A DNA stretch of 14,403 nt, from assembly GCA_001751155.1 (NCBI GenBank), contig MAXR01000217.1, positions 990 through 15,392 on the forward strand, read 5' to 3'. Position 1 is the first letter of the stretch, and the number at the start of each line of letters is the position of its first letter. A program made the position numbers and the translations under genes. The notes under the pieces were generated by a model that was not told the DNA's origin, did not search any database, and saw only the letters and a list, made by a program, of their open reading frames with translations. The DNA is from Desulfuromonadales bacterium C00003068 (GTDB taxonomy: Bacteria; Desulfobacterota; Desulfuromonadia; Desulfuromonadales; Desulfuromonadaceae). Below are positions 1 through 8,882 of this stretch, piece after piece.

Positions 1-668
1 TGGTGGTCGGCATAATATGTATCAACCTGCTCATCACTAAGCTTAATCTGGTCGCGAAAGACACCGGCGGCAAAAGGAACATATTCCAAATTGATTTTTT
101 CATTCAAACGACGGAATTCATTGGCAACATCTTCATCGCTGACAACAACGCCATCCTCAAGGGCTTGACGCGTCATTTGTACCAATATTTGCTGCTCTTG
201 CATCTGCTCAAAGAGTTCAGGCTTCAAGCGCTGGTAGGTTAAAACTGAAAGATATTGCTGTTTATTAAAAGTGCCATCCACTTGAAATGCTGGAACTGCA
301 GCAATGGATTGAACCAATTCCTCTTTTGAAACACTGAGGTTAAGGCGATCCGCTTCTTGCAGCAGCAATGTTTGATCAATAAGAGTATTGATTGATTGCT
401 CGGCTAAGCGTAATTGGCGTTCCATCTCTGGGGTAAAGTTTTGACCATAAATATTACGGTAAAAATTAGTCATACTATTATAGGTGCTTTTAAACTCATC
501 AAAGCTGATTTCAGTTCCATTGACCTCGGCAGCAACGGTGAACTCACGAGTTTGCTCGTTACCCTTTCCCCAAACAAGAAAAATAGTACCGATAAATGTA
601 GCGATAATGACCCAAAAAACAACTTGGACGACGGTGGTTTTCTGCTTCTTACGAATCAGATCGAGCAT
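1..668 (-). CDS. ppiD: PpiD/SurA-like peptidyl-prolyl isomerase, membrane-anchored periplasmic foldase (partial, N-terminal 222 codons)
   Basis: The reading frame runs from an ATG (complement of 666-668) off the left edge of the window, so the C-terminal part, including any PPIase domain, is missing. The start is fixed by a strong AAGGAG Shine-Dalgarno just upstream on the minus strand. The protein opens with a short basic stretch (MLDLIRKKQK), then one hydrophobic segment at about residues 14-34 that reads as an uncleaved inner-membrane anchor with the rest in the periplasm. Residues about 45-220 resemble the SurA N-terminal chaperone domain, including the stretch PAFQVDGTFNKQQY, which closely matches the same region of E. 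coli PpiD as I remember it. PpiD-type proteins assist folding of exported envelope proteins. The gene is divergent from mreB. It could also be annotated generically as a SurA N-terminal domain protein, and without the C-terminus catalytic activity cannot be judged. Confidence 0.85.
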   Translation of the reverse strand, partial: MLDLIRKKQKTTVVQVVFWVIIATFIGTIFLVWGKGNEQTREFTVAAEVNGTEISFDEFKSTYNSMTNFYRNIYGQNFTPEMERQLRLAEQSINTLIDQTLLLQEADRLNLSVSKEELVQSIAAVPAFQVDGTFNKQQYLSVLTYQRLKPELFEQMQEQQILVQMTRQALEDGVVVSDEDVANEFRRLNEKINLEYVPFAAGVFRDQIKLSDEQVDTYYADH

Positions 669-720
669 AAAAAATATTCTCCTTGGGGAACGCGAAATTT
701 CTAACAAAAAACAGCCTCGC

Positions 721-750
721 ATACTACGTTAAATGTCATCAAAAATGCAA
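721..750 (-). promoter_or_regulatory. Candidate sigma70-type promoter for the ppiD-like gene
   Basis: On the minus strand, TTGCAT (complement of 745-750) lies 18 bp before TAGTAT (complement of 721-726), which matches the -10 consensus at four of six positions. Transcription would begin near 714, leaving a leader of about 45 nt before the ATG at 668. It was found by eye only, and the -35 match is weak. Confidence 0.35.
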
Positions 751-763
751 TAGTTTTTCCTGA

Positions 764-1900
<1,137 letters not shown>

Positions 1901-1922
1901 CGTTGAACGTGTAAATCACGTG

Positions 1923-1950
1923 AATGGCCCTGCTTGTTGGCAGGGCCATT
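1923..1950 (+). terminator. Hairpin after mreB: leaky terminator, attenuator or mRNA-stabilising structure
   Basis: AATGGCCCTGC (1923-1933) and GCAGGGCCATT (1940-1950) form a perfect 11-bp stem with a 6-nt loop. The following bases (TCGCTCATC) are not a U-run, so full rho-independent termination is unlikely. Lying between mreB and mreC with no clear promoter between, it fits partial termination or protection of the mreB mRNA 3' end, making MreB more abundant than MreC, MreD, PBP2 and RodA. Confidence 0.6.
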
Positions 1951-1987
1951 TCGCTCATCAAACACCCCACAGCTATGCTGGCCTCAC

Positions 1988-2806
1988 ATGCTGGATTTTT
2001 TAAAAAAACATCGAACAGCACTTCTTTTTACGAGCATATTTGTATGCGCTCTGCTGGTCTACTCCAACAGTTTGCGCCAGCAAAACAAAACGACCTTATT
2101 CGAGCGCGGCATTTTACAGCTCACCAGCCCCTTTTATCAAATCCTCGACAACAGCCAGAATGAAGTCACACTGCTATGGAACAACTACATCAATCTGATT
2201 GATGTTCGGCAAAATAATGTCACTCTCAATCAACGAGTTCGCCAACAACGTCAGCAGCTACTCCAATTACGTGAAGTGGCTCAAGAGAATAGCCGTCTGC
2301 GCAAACTGCTTAACTTTCACGATAGTGCTAACGCCCCTGAGCTGCCAGCGCGAGTTATCGCTGTCGATGCCTCAAGCTGGTTTCGAACCATCACCATCGA
2401 TAAGGGAACACGCGATGGACTACGCGATGGACTTGCTGTTGTCGTTGCCGAAGGGATTGTTGGCCGCACAATCAAATGCTCCAGCCACTCCTCGCGGGTG
2501 TTATTAGCCAACGATGCCGCCTCTGAGATTTCAGCCCTAATTCAACATAATCGCACCCGTGGCGTAGCGCGCGGCAAAGGCACCACCCTTACCCTCAATT
2601 ATGCGTTACGCAGCAAAGATGTCCAGACCGGTGATGTGGTCATTACGGCAGGAACAGGTGGAATTTTCCCCAAAGGGTTACCCATCGGCACCATTACCAA
2701 TATCATTAAGCACGATTACGGCTTATTTCAAACCCTTGAGATCACACCCAGTGTCGATTTTTCGCGGCTTGAGGATGTGTTGGTTGTCCTTGGTGAATCA
2801 AAATGA
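1988..2806 (+). CDS. mreC: Rod shape-determining protein MreC
   Basis: MreC is the bitopic inner-membrane protein whose periplasmic domain contacts PBP2 and activates the elongation complex. The 272-residue product has a short cytoplasmic basic start (MLDFLKKHR), one membrane segment at about residues 11-28, a predicted coiled coil at about 65-108 rich in Gln, Asn, Leu and Arg, and the paired beta-barrel MreC domain from about 115 to the end, with family-typical stretches such as IVGRTI and VVITAGTGGIFPKGLPIG. The ATG at 1988 fits the membrane-proximal start. The frame is open upstream to 1934, but that would put the start inside the hairpin loop. No good Shine-Dalgarno precedes 1988, so initiation is probably weak. 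The stop overlaps the mreD start as ATGA. A near-perfect 12-bp tandem repeat (2411-2434) encodes the repeated RDGL. Confidence 0.95.
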   Translation: MLDFLKKHRTALLFTSIFVCALLVYSNSLRQQNKTTLFERGILQLTSPFYQILDNSQNEVTLLWNNYINLIDVRQNNVTLNQRVRQQRQQLLQLREVAQENSRLRKLLNFHDSANAPELPARVIAVDASSWFRTITIDKGTRDGLRDGLAVVVAEGIVGRTIKCSSHSSRVLLANDAASEISALIQHNRTRGVARGKGTTLTLNYALRSKDVQTGDVVITAGTGGIFPKGLPIGTITNIIKHDYGLFQTLEITPSVDFSRLEDVLVVLGESK

Positions 2807-3333
2807 AGCGGCTAGTGTTCTATCTTTTCGCTGCTATCTTCTTAATCCTAGTGCAAACATCCACATTGCCCCTTTTTTTTGGCTTAACACTGCGTCCAGA
2901 TTTAATCTTACTGCTCGTCCTTTATATTGGCCTCAATGAATCCCCCATTGCGGGAGCTTTCTATTCATGGTTTCTTGGCTGTGTTCTTGATGTTTTTTGC
3001 GGGATGACATTAGGATTAAACGGAATGATACTGTTGCTTATCTTCTGTGGGACCTACATGGTTGGTCGGCAACTGAACCTTAAAAATGATCTAGTAATGT
3101 TGGTCGCCACCACCTTTGGCACGATAAGCAATTCACTATTACTCATTTTGACACTTCTATTTTTTTCAGAACAGAGACAAAGTACCACCCTCATTTTAAA
3201 CGGACTGCCAGCACAACTAGTTATTAACTTAGTAACAGTCCTAAGTGTCACGTTACTACTATCAGCGATCCGAACTCGCTCCCGATACAACAAACGAAAA
3301 ACTTCCCACCAAGGGCTGAACATATGGCATTAA
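2803..3333 (+). CDS. mreD: Rod shape-determining protein MreD
   Basis: MreD is the small polytopic inner-membrane member of the MreBCD complex. The 176-residue product is almost entirely hydrophobic, with about five or six membrane segments (roughly 4-26, 33-48, 50-66, 72-90, 99-122 and 135-156) and a basic C-terminal tail (RTRSRYNKRK). The N-terminal LRPDLILLLVLYIGL followed by a G-F-W-LGCVLDVFCG stretch is typical of MreD. Its ATG overlaps the mreC stop by 4 nt and its stop overlaps the mrdA start by 10 nt, so translation is probably coupled. Sequence conservation in this family is low, so the call rests on hydropathy and position as well as motif likeness. Confidence 0.93.
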   Translation: MKRLVFYLFAAIFLILVQTSTLPLFFGLTLRPDLILLLVLYIGLNESPIAGAFYSWFLGCVLDVFCGMTLGLNGMILLLIFCGTYMVGRQLNLKNDLVMLVATTFGTISNSLLLILTLLFFSEQRQSTTLILNGLPAQLVINLVTVLSVTLLLSAIRTRSRYNKRKTSHQGLNIWH

Positions 3334-5201
3334 ATAGCCCACAACCTGATGATTCAAGCCGAAAACGACGCTTTGAATGGCTAGCGTTAGCGGCGATCTT
3401 TTTTTTCTCGCTGCTCGGTATCCGCCTATGGTCACTTCAGATTATCTATGGCGACCAATACCAAACATTGTCGCAAAAAAATCGCACCCGTTATATCCCT
3501 ATTGCCGCACCACGTGGGCCAATTTACGATCGCGACGGACTGCTATTGGTTGACAATCGTCCAGCGTTCACCGTTTCGGTGTTGCGCCAAGAGGTCACTG
3601 ACAAAGAGCAACTGCTCACACGCTTAGCCAGCTACTTAAACGCTGATTGGCACCAACTCGATGCCGACTGGAACAAGCGCCGCTATTACCCACAATATCG
3701 CCCTATCCCTTTAATGCGTGACGTAGATCGGAAAACGGTTGAGCAACTTTCAGAGAACTCCATCGACCTCTCAGGCATGTTGATTGAGGTGCAGCCGATG
3801 CGCGCCTACCCTTACCATGAAGCAGCAGCTCATCTCTTCGGCCACATCGGTGCCATTACAGAGAAGGAATTAACACAGCAACGTTACAGTGACTATCATG
3901 CGGGTGACTTCATCGGCAAAAGTGGTATAGAAAAGCACCTTGAACCGTACCTACGCGGCATTGCCGGTGAAAAGCTGGTTGAAGTTGACGTGAAGGGTAA
4001 AAAGCTGCGCCAACATCAGGTGCGACCACCGTTACCCGGCAAGAGTGTTTTTCTCACCCTAGATCGTAGCTTACAACTTCAAGCCGAGCAGGCCTTTGGC
4101 GACCAATCAGGTGCTGCTGTTGTCCTCGATGTCAACAATGGTGATATTTTAGCGATGGTGAGCCGACCAGCATTTGACCCCGCACTCTTTGCCCACGGTA
4201 TCAGCAACGAACAGTGGCAAGCTCTGGTCAACAACCCCGACCACCCGCTTCAGGCCAAAGCGATCAGCGGACAATACCCACCGGGTTCAACGTATAAGAT
4301 GGTTACCGCCCTCGCAGCCCTCCAAGAAGGGGTGATTTCACCTAAGGACCTCATCGATTGCGAGGGCCGAACAACGGTAGGTAATCGTTCATTTCGCTGC
4401 TGGAAAAAAAGGGGTCATGGGCCCACCAACCTCAAAAAAGCGTTACGGGAAAGTTGCGATGTTTGGTTCTACAAAGTTTCACAGAAACTTGGTATCGAGC
4501 GGATGTCGGCAATGGCACGCAAACTTGGACTCGGTCGCTCTTACGATCTACCGCTGGATAATGAACAACCAGGACTTATCCCAGACAAAACATGGAAGCG
4601 TAACCGCTACAATGCCCCGTGGTATAAAGGGGAAACGGTGATTGCTGCAATTGGTCAAGGATATGTCCTCACCACGCCATTGCAACTCGCCGTTATGACC
4701 TCAACCATTGCCAACGGTGGCACGCTTTACCAGCCGCATCTGATTAAGCGCATTGAAGAGTTTGACGGCCAAATTTTGCAACAAACCGCTCCCCATGTAT
4801 TACACGATTCAGATCTAAACCAACAAGACTTGCGTTATGTAAAAAAAGGGATGGAAGAGGTGGTTAACCACCCACGAGGCACGGGTAAATCGAGCGCACT
4901 CAAAGATGTTGTTGTTGCAGCAAAAACAGGAACAGCGCAAGTAGTTCGTCTTAAAGATGACCCTGTTGATGGTGAGGTGGCGGACATTGAAGAGATCGCT
5001 TATCGCCATCGTGATCACGCCCTGTTCGTGGCCTACGCGCCAGCAGAAAAACCACAAATAGCCGTTGCGATTATCGTTGAGCACGGCCAACATGGCGGTA
5101 GTGCTGCGGGTCCCATTGCCAAACAGATTTTCACCCATTACTTCGAAACCCAACATGCAGCTCAACAACCAACTGTACCCCCCGGAGAGTCCGATGTTTG
5201 A
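3324..5201 (+). CDS. mrdA: Penicillin-binding protein 2 (peptidoglycan D,D-transpeptidase of the elongasome)
   Basis: PBP2 cross-links new peptidoglycan during side-wall growth, partnered with RodA. The 625-residue product is close to the usual length. It has a cytoplasmic basic start (RKRRFEW), one membrane anchor at about residues 17-36, the dimerisation/pedestal region at about 60-230 (with APRGPIYDRDG, and FIGKSGIEKHLEPYLRG) and the transpeptidase domain from about 250. The three active-site motifs are present: STYK with catalytic Ser322, SCD with Ser377, and KTGTAQ from Lys534. The cysteine in SCD is normal variation in this motif. AAGGG at 3311-3315 is spaced 8 nt from the ATG, and the start lies inside the end of mreD. 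The last 8 nt overlap rodA, fitting production of the two partners in step. Confidence 0.97.
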   Translation: MALNSPQPDDSSRKRRFEWLALAAIFFFSLLGIRLWSLQIIYGDQYQTLSQKNRTRYIPIAAPRGPIYDRDGLLLVDNRPAFTVSVLRQEVTDKEQLLTRLASYLNADWHQLDADWNKRRYYPQYRPIPLMRDVDRKTVEQLSENSIDLSGMLIEVQPMRAYPYHEAAAHLFGHIGAITEKELTQQRYSDYHAGDFIGKSGIEKHLEPYLRGIAGEKLVEVDVKGKKLRQHQVRPPLPGKSVFLTLDRSLQLQAEQAFGDQSGAAVVLDVNNGDILAMVSRPAFDPALFAHGISNEQWQALVNNPDHPLQAKAISGQYPPGSTYKMVTALAALQEGVISPKDLIDCEGRTTVGNRSFRCWKKRGHGPTNLKKALRESCDVWFYKVSQKLGIERMSAMARKLGLGRSYDLPLDNEQPGLIPDKTWKRNRYNAPWYKGETVIAAIGQGYVLTTPLQLAVMTSTIANGGTLYQPHLIKRIEEFDGQILQQTAPHVLHDSDLNQQDLRYVKKGMEEVVNHPRGTGKSSALKDVVVAAKTGTAQVVRLKDDPVDGEVADIEEIAYRHRDHALFVAYAPAEKPQIAVAIIVEHGQHGGSAAGPIAKQIFTHYFETQHAAQQPTVPPGESDV

Positions 5202-6291
5202 TCGCCGACTAGTAGCTAGTTTTGATTGGGTATTACTCGCCTTAGTGTTGTTAGCCGCAGCGATTGGCATTGCCAACCTGTATAGTTCTACATCATCGTG
5301 GAACCTTAACGGATTGCCAATTTACATGAAGCAAACGTATTGGCTGGCCATTGGATTTTCTATCGCCATCACTTTAACTGTCCTTAGCTATCGGCACCTA
5401 GAACATATGGCAACGATCACCTATATCGGTTGCGTTTCGTTGCTCGCCTCGGTTTTAATTTTTGGTAAAACGAGTATGGGGGCCACCCGTTGGATCGATC
5501 TTGGCGTATTCAACTTACAACCCAGTGAAGTGATGAAGGTGGTGATTATTATCGCCCTAGCTGCCTATTTCAGCCAACATGAGTCAACTGAAGGTTATCG
5601 CCTCAGCGAATTAATCGCACCAGGGTTATTATTAAGCGTTCCTGTTATTTTGACCATGAAACAACCTGACTTAGGCACAGCCATGCTATTGCTTTTTATC
5701 GGCACAACCATGGCTCTGTTTGCTGGCATTCGCCGCTATGCACTGACCATTCTAGGCCTGTTAGCCAGTTGCGCCATGACAGGCGGCTGGTTTCTTCTTC
5801 ACGGCTACCAGAAGGATCGAATTCGAACCTTTCTCGATCCCGAGCGCGACCCTCTCGGCACGGGTTACCACATCATTCAATCCAAAATTGCAGTGGGCAG
5901 TGGTGGCTTATGGGGCAAAGGTTTTATGCAAGGAACCCAATCGCAACTCTCTTTTCTTCCCGAACGCCACACTGATTTTGCTTTTTCCGTTTTTGCCGAG
6001 GAGTGGGGGCTCTTTGGCTGCATTTTACTACTCGCTCTTTATCTCGCTATCGTGCTGAGAGGGATCAATATTGCTCGTAAAGCTGATTCAAGTTTTGGTA
6101 TGTATCTCGCCATTGGTATCACAGCGATGATCTTCTGGCACATTATCGTTAATCTGGGGATGGTCATTGGCTTGCTGCCCGTGGTCGGCGTTCCATTGCC
6201 ACTGTTCTCCTACGGTGGCACCAGCATGGTAACAACGATGATCGGCTGTGGTCTTCTTCTCAATATCAGCATGCGCCGTTTTATGTTTTAG
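5194..6291 (+). CDS. rodA: Rod shape-determining protein RodA (SEDS peptidoglycan glycosyltransferase)
   Basis: RodA polymerises lipid II into glycan strands and works as a pair with PBP2. The 365-residue product has about ten membrane segments and the SEDS signature. The extracellular loop FLPERHTDFAFSVFAEEWGL carries Asp261, aligned with the catalytic Asp of E. coli RodA. Other family stretches are TRWIDLGVFNLQPSEVMKV, DLGTAM and the C-terminal GVPLPLFSYGGTSM. The frame is open upstream to 5065 inside mrdA, but GGAG at 5184-5187 is well spaced for the ATG at 5194, which gives the family N-terminus (MFDRRLVASFDWVLL). The start overlaps the mrdA stop by 8 nt. It is the last gene of the rod cluster. 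A 69-bp gap precedes comEC. Confidence 0.97.
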   Translation: MFDRRLVASFDWVLLALVLLAAAIGIANLYSSTSSWNLNGLPIYMKQTYWLAIGFSIAITLTVLSYRHLEHMATITYIGCVSLLASVLIFGKTSMGATRWIDLGVFNLQPSEVMKVVIIIALAAYFSQHESTEGYRLSELIAPGLLLSVPVILTMKQPDLGTAMLLLFIGTTMALFAGIRRYALTILGLLASCAMTGGWFLLHGYQKDRIRTFLDPERDPLGTGYHIIQSKIAVGSGGLWGKGFMQGTQSQLSFLPERHTDFAFSVFAEEWGLFGCILLLALYLAIVLRGINIARKADSSFGMYLAIGITAMIFWHIIVNLGMVIGLLPVVGVPLPLFSYGGTSMVTTMIGCGLLLNISMRRFMF

Positions 6292-6360
6292 AAAGATTGC
6301 CACAACCACATTAAAGCAGTATCATCACTCAACTTCTTGCACCCTTATGATTGCTCCGTG

Positions 6361-8784
6361 ATGAATACTTGGCTCAAACAACTACCAAATCAAGGTATCT
6401 GGCTGACGCTGATAGGTTACAGTAGTGGTATAATGCTCAGTGCGGCACTCCCCACAACGCACCACCTCCTCAACCACCCTTTTGCGCTCTCCATAGCCCT
6501 AATCTTTTTACTTTACAGCACCAGCAAACGGCAATCTCTCCCACTATGGCCAATCATTGCAGTTCTAAGCTTGATGATTGGCTTTTGTGCTTACGCCATA
6601 TCAATCAGGCCGCCAGCGGAAACGACCGACCTATCAGAATTCGCCAACAATCAATTTGTCACCATTACGGCAACCGTCATTCGAATCGAGCCACAACAGG
6701 GGCGTTGGCGCATGGATGTCACGATGGAGAAAATTGCCCACCACCAACAACACACCGCACAGGTGGTTGGCAACCTGCGTGTTCAAGTAGGTCGCAAACA
6801 AAAAGGGCTGATTAAACCATCGCCACGCACCAACACCGTCCTACCCGGTGAACGCATCACCTTTAGAGCAAAGCTGCGCAAACCAAGGCAATACGGCCTA
6901 CCGGCTGAGTTTAATTATCCGCAGCATCTGGCGCGGTCGCATATCTATATGACAGCATTTGTCGATCAAGAGGAGAGCATTGTACGCTTACCGCAGCAAA
7001 CCGAGCCTTCACTACATTGCCACATCGAACGGTGGCGAACCTCATTAGGTGATCAAATTTCTGTATCATATTCACCTCAACAAGCTGCCTACCTGCTCAG
7101 TTTAACCCTCGGCCAAAAATCACGGTTTTCTCCAGAGCAGCGCGAAAAGTTAGCCAACTATGGGATCTCGCACCTTTTTTCAATTTCAGGTCTGCACCTT
7201 GGCCTCATTGCCTCACTGATCTATCTACTATTGAATCGACTTTACCGCACCAGTGAGCAGCTCATGCTATGGCTGCCCGCGCAGATGGCGGTGCCCCTGC
7301 TAACCCTACCGCCACTGTTATTCTATTTATCTCTTAGCGGCAGTGCGCTACCCACTATACGAGCAGCCCTACTCACAGGCATTACCGTTGTTGCGCTGAT
7401 CAGTTATCGCGCAACGCCGCCGTTAACTCTACTCGCTCTGGTCGCGACAGCCATCCTTGCCTACGACCCATTAGCACTTTTTTCGGCATCGTTTCAACTC
7501 TCCTTTGCGGGTGTCGGGGCACTCATTTATTGTCTAGCTAACAAAAAAAGAGGTGCCAGCACTGCCGGCAAAAAGTGGTTAATCGTCCCCCTTACGGCAA
7601 CAATTATTGCTACCATTGCCACCACCCCCATTGCACTATGCCATTTCCATACCTTTGCTCCAGCTGGCGTACTGTGCAACATGATCGCCATCCCGCTCAT
7701 CGGTATTCTAACCGTGCCAATGGCGCTTGTCGCCACCTTGATATTACCCATACTCCCGCAGCTTTCCTTAACGCTCTTCGACGGCTGCCTATGGATAATT
7801 GACACTACGCTAAACCTATCAAGCTCCATCGCTCAAGGGCCACTAGCAGGAACATTTATCTACTTAAGCCCAACTCAGCACGGAGCACTCATACTGCTGG
7901 CGCTAGCGACGTTAACCCTCATTGTCGGCTTAAGACAACGCACACTTCTGCTACTTTGTGCCAGTGCTGCAATGCTCATAGCACCGTATTTTTACGCAGC
8001 ACCAGCGCCCCTCGAACTCACCCCTTTCAGTGTCGGTCAGGGTGAGTCACTGCTACTTCGTCTTGGCAAACAAAAGAGCTATCTGATTGATGGTGGCGGA
8101 TTTTATAGTCAATCGTTTGATGTCGGCAAACAACTCCTCGCCCCAGCACTTGGCTCTCTGGGGGTCAAACATTTAGATGCGGTGATTCTTAGTCATGACC
8201 ATCCCGATCATCGTAAGGGACTCATACACATCCTGCGCCATTTCAACGTCGAACAATTTTGGAGTTCCATCCCTGTTAACCAACTGCACTGGAGCCTACA
8301 AAAGGTGCTGAGCGAGCAAAACATTCCAACACGACTGTTTACGGCCAACTGGACAAACATTGCGCTAGAGAGCGAAACACGGTTGGACATCTTTGTTCCA
8401 CCAGATGATACAGCGAAAATGAACGACCGCTCCTTAGTTGTTCTCGCACGTTACAAAAACGATGGCATTCTGCTAACTGGTGACCTAGAGCATCATGGTG
8501 TGACACAACTCCTTGATGGCCCGCTATTGTCACCCGTTACAGCGCTAAAACTTCCCCACCATGGCAGTCGGCGTTCACGGCCCCACGCTCTCGTTCAAGC
8601 AACTCAGGCAAAAATTGCAATCGCCAGCGTTGGCTTTAACAACTCATATCACTTTCCTCACCCTGAAACCCTTGCCGCACTCAATGAAAACCAAACTACA
8701 CTAATTCGCACCGACCGCGATGGAACAGTACGGTTGAAGAGTTGGGGGTTCGGCTGGCACCAACAGTCGTTAGCTCAACCTTAA
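6361..8784 (+). CDS. comEC: ComEC/Rec2 DNA internalisation protein (competence channel)
   Basis: ComEC forms the inner-membrane channel that takes single-stranded DNA into the cytoplasm during natural transformation. The 807-residue product has the full three-part layout. N-terminal membrane segments and an OB-like extracytoplasmic region (DUF4131-type) span about residues 1-200. The polytopic Competence core spans about 220-540, with the GISHLFSISGLHLGLIA stretch. A C-terminal metallo-beta-lactamase-like domain spans about 545-800. That last domain keeps metal-site residues HDHPDH (His612, His614, Asp616, His617), the TGD motif with Asp708, and PHHGS with His733-His734, so a nuclease role is possible. 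The start is uncertain: ATG 6361, GTG 6358 and TTG 6337 are all in frame and none has a clear Shine-Dalgarno. I choose the ATG. Low expression is likely. It may be cotranscribed with rodA and ends at a strong terminator. No other competence gene is visible. Confidence 0.94.
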   Translation: MNTWLKQLPNQGIWLTLIGYSSGIMLSAALPTTHHLLNHPFALSIALIFLLYSTSKRQSLPLWPIIAVLSLMIGFCAYAISIRPPAETTDLSEFANNQFVTITATVIRIEPQQGRWRMDVTMEKIAHHQQHTAQVVGNLRVQVGRKQKGLIKPSPRTNTVLPGERITFRAKLRKPRQYGLPAEFNYPQHLARSHIYMTAFVDQEESIVRLPQQTEPSLHCHIERWRTSLGDQISVSYSPQQAAYLLSLTLGQKSRFSPEQREKLANYGISHLFSISGLHLGLIASLIYLLLNRLYRTSEQLMLWLPAQMAVPLLTLPPLLFYLSLSGSALPTIRAALLTGITVVALISYRATPPLTLLALVATAILAYDPLALFSASFQLSFAGVGALIYCLANKKRGASTAGKKWLIVPLTATIIATIATTPIALCHFHTFAPAGVLCNMIAIPLIGILTVPMALVATLILPILPQLSLTLFDGCLWIIDTTLNLSSSIAQGPLAGTFIYLSPTQHGALILLALATLTLIVGLRQRTLLLLCASAAMLIAPYFYAAPAPLELTPFSVGQGESLLLRLGKQKSYLIDGGGFYSQSFDVGKQLLAPALGSLGVKHLDAVILSHDHPDHRKGLIHILRHFNVEQFWSSIPVNQLHWSLQKVLSEQNIPTRLFTANWTNIALESETRLDIFVPPDDTAKMNDRSLVVLARYKNDGILLTGDLEHHGVTQLLDGPLLSPVTALKLPHHGSRRSRPHALVQATQAKIAIASVGFNNSYHFPHPETLAALNENQTTLIRTDRDGTVRLKSWGFGWHQQSLAQP

Positions 8785-8798
8785 CATTTAAATTTTTC

Positions 8799-8832
8799 AA
8801 AAAAAAAGGCCCACCAATTGGCGGGCCTTTTT
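8799..8832. terminator. Bidirectional rho-independent terminator between comEC and icd
   Basis: GGCCC (8808-8812) pairs with GGGCC (8823-8827), and CC/GG plus an AATT loop lie inside after one A-C mismatch. An A-run (8799-8807) precedes the stem and a T-run (8828-8832) follows it, so transcripts from either strand would end in a GC hairpin followed by U residues. It lies between the two convergent stop codons, 14 nt after comEC. Confidence 0.88.
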
Positions 8833-8846
8833 AATGGATCAATATC

Positions 8847-8871
8847 TGACAGAGAAGAAAACCCTCTGTCA
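8847..8871. repeat. Second inverted repeat downstream of icd
   Basis: TGACAGAG (8847-8854) and CTCTGTCA (8864-8871) form a perfect 8-bp stem with a 9-nt loop, just after the icd stop codon on the minus strand. No T-run follows it in the icd direction, so alone it is not a terminator. In the icd mRNA it would sit ahead of the GC hairpin and could protect the 3' end. Confidence 0.6.
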
Positions 8872-8882
8872 ATCAACGCACT

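Noticed and set aside
2411..2434. Near-perfect 12-bp tandem repeat in mreC
   Set aside because: It encodes RDGL twice in a region where MreC proteins commonly have such a motif, it stays in frame, and two copies are too few to suggest a special function.
4815..5276. 153-codon minus-strand reading frame over the mrdA/rodA junction
   Set aside because: It is antisense to two secure genes and resembles no family I know.
6346..6351. TATGAT as the -10 of a comEC promoter
   Set aside because: No -35 element lies 16-18 bp upstream and transcription would begin at the start codon itself.
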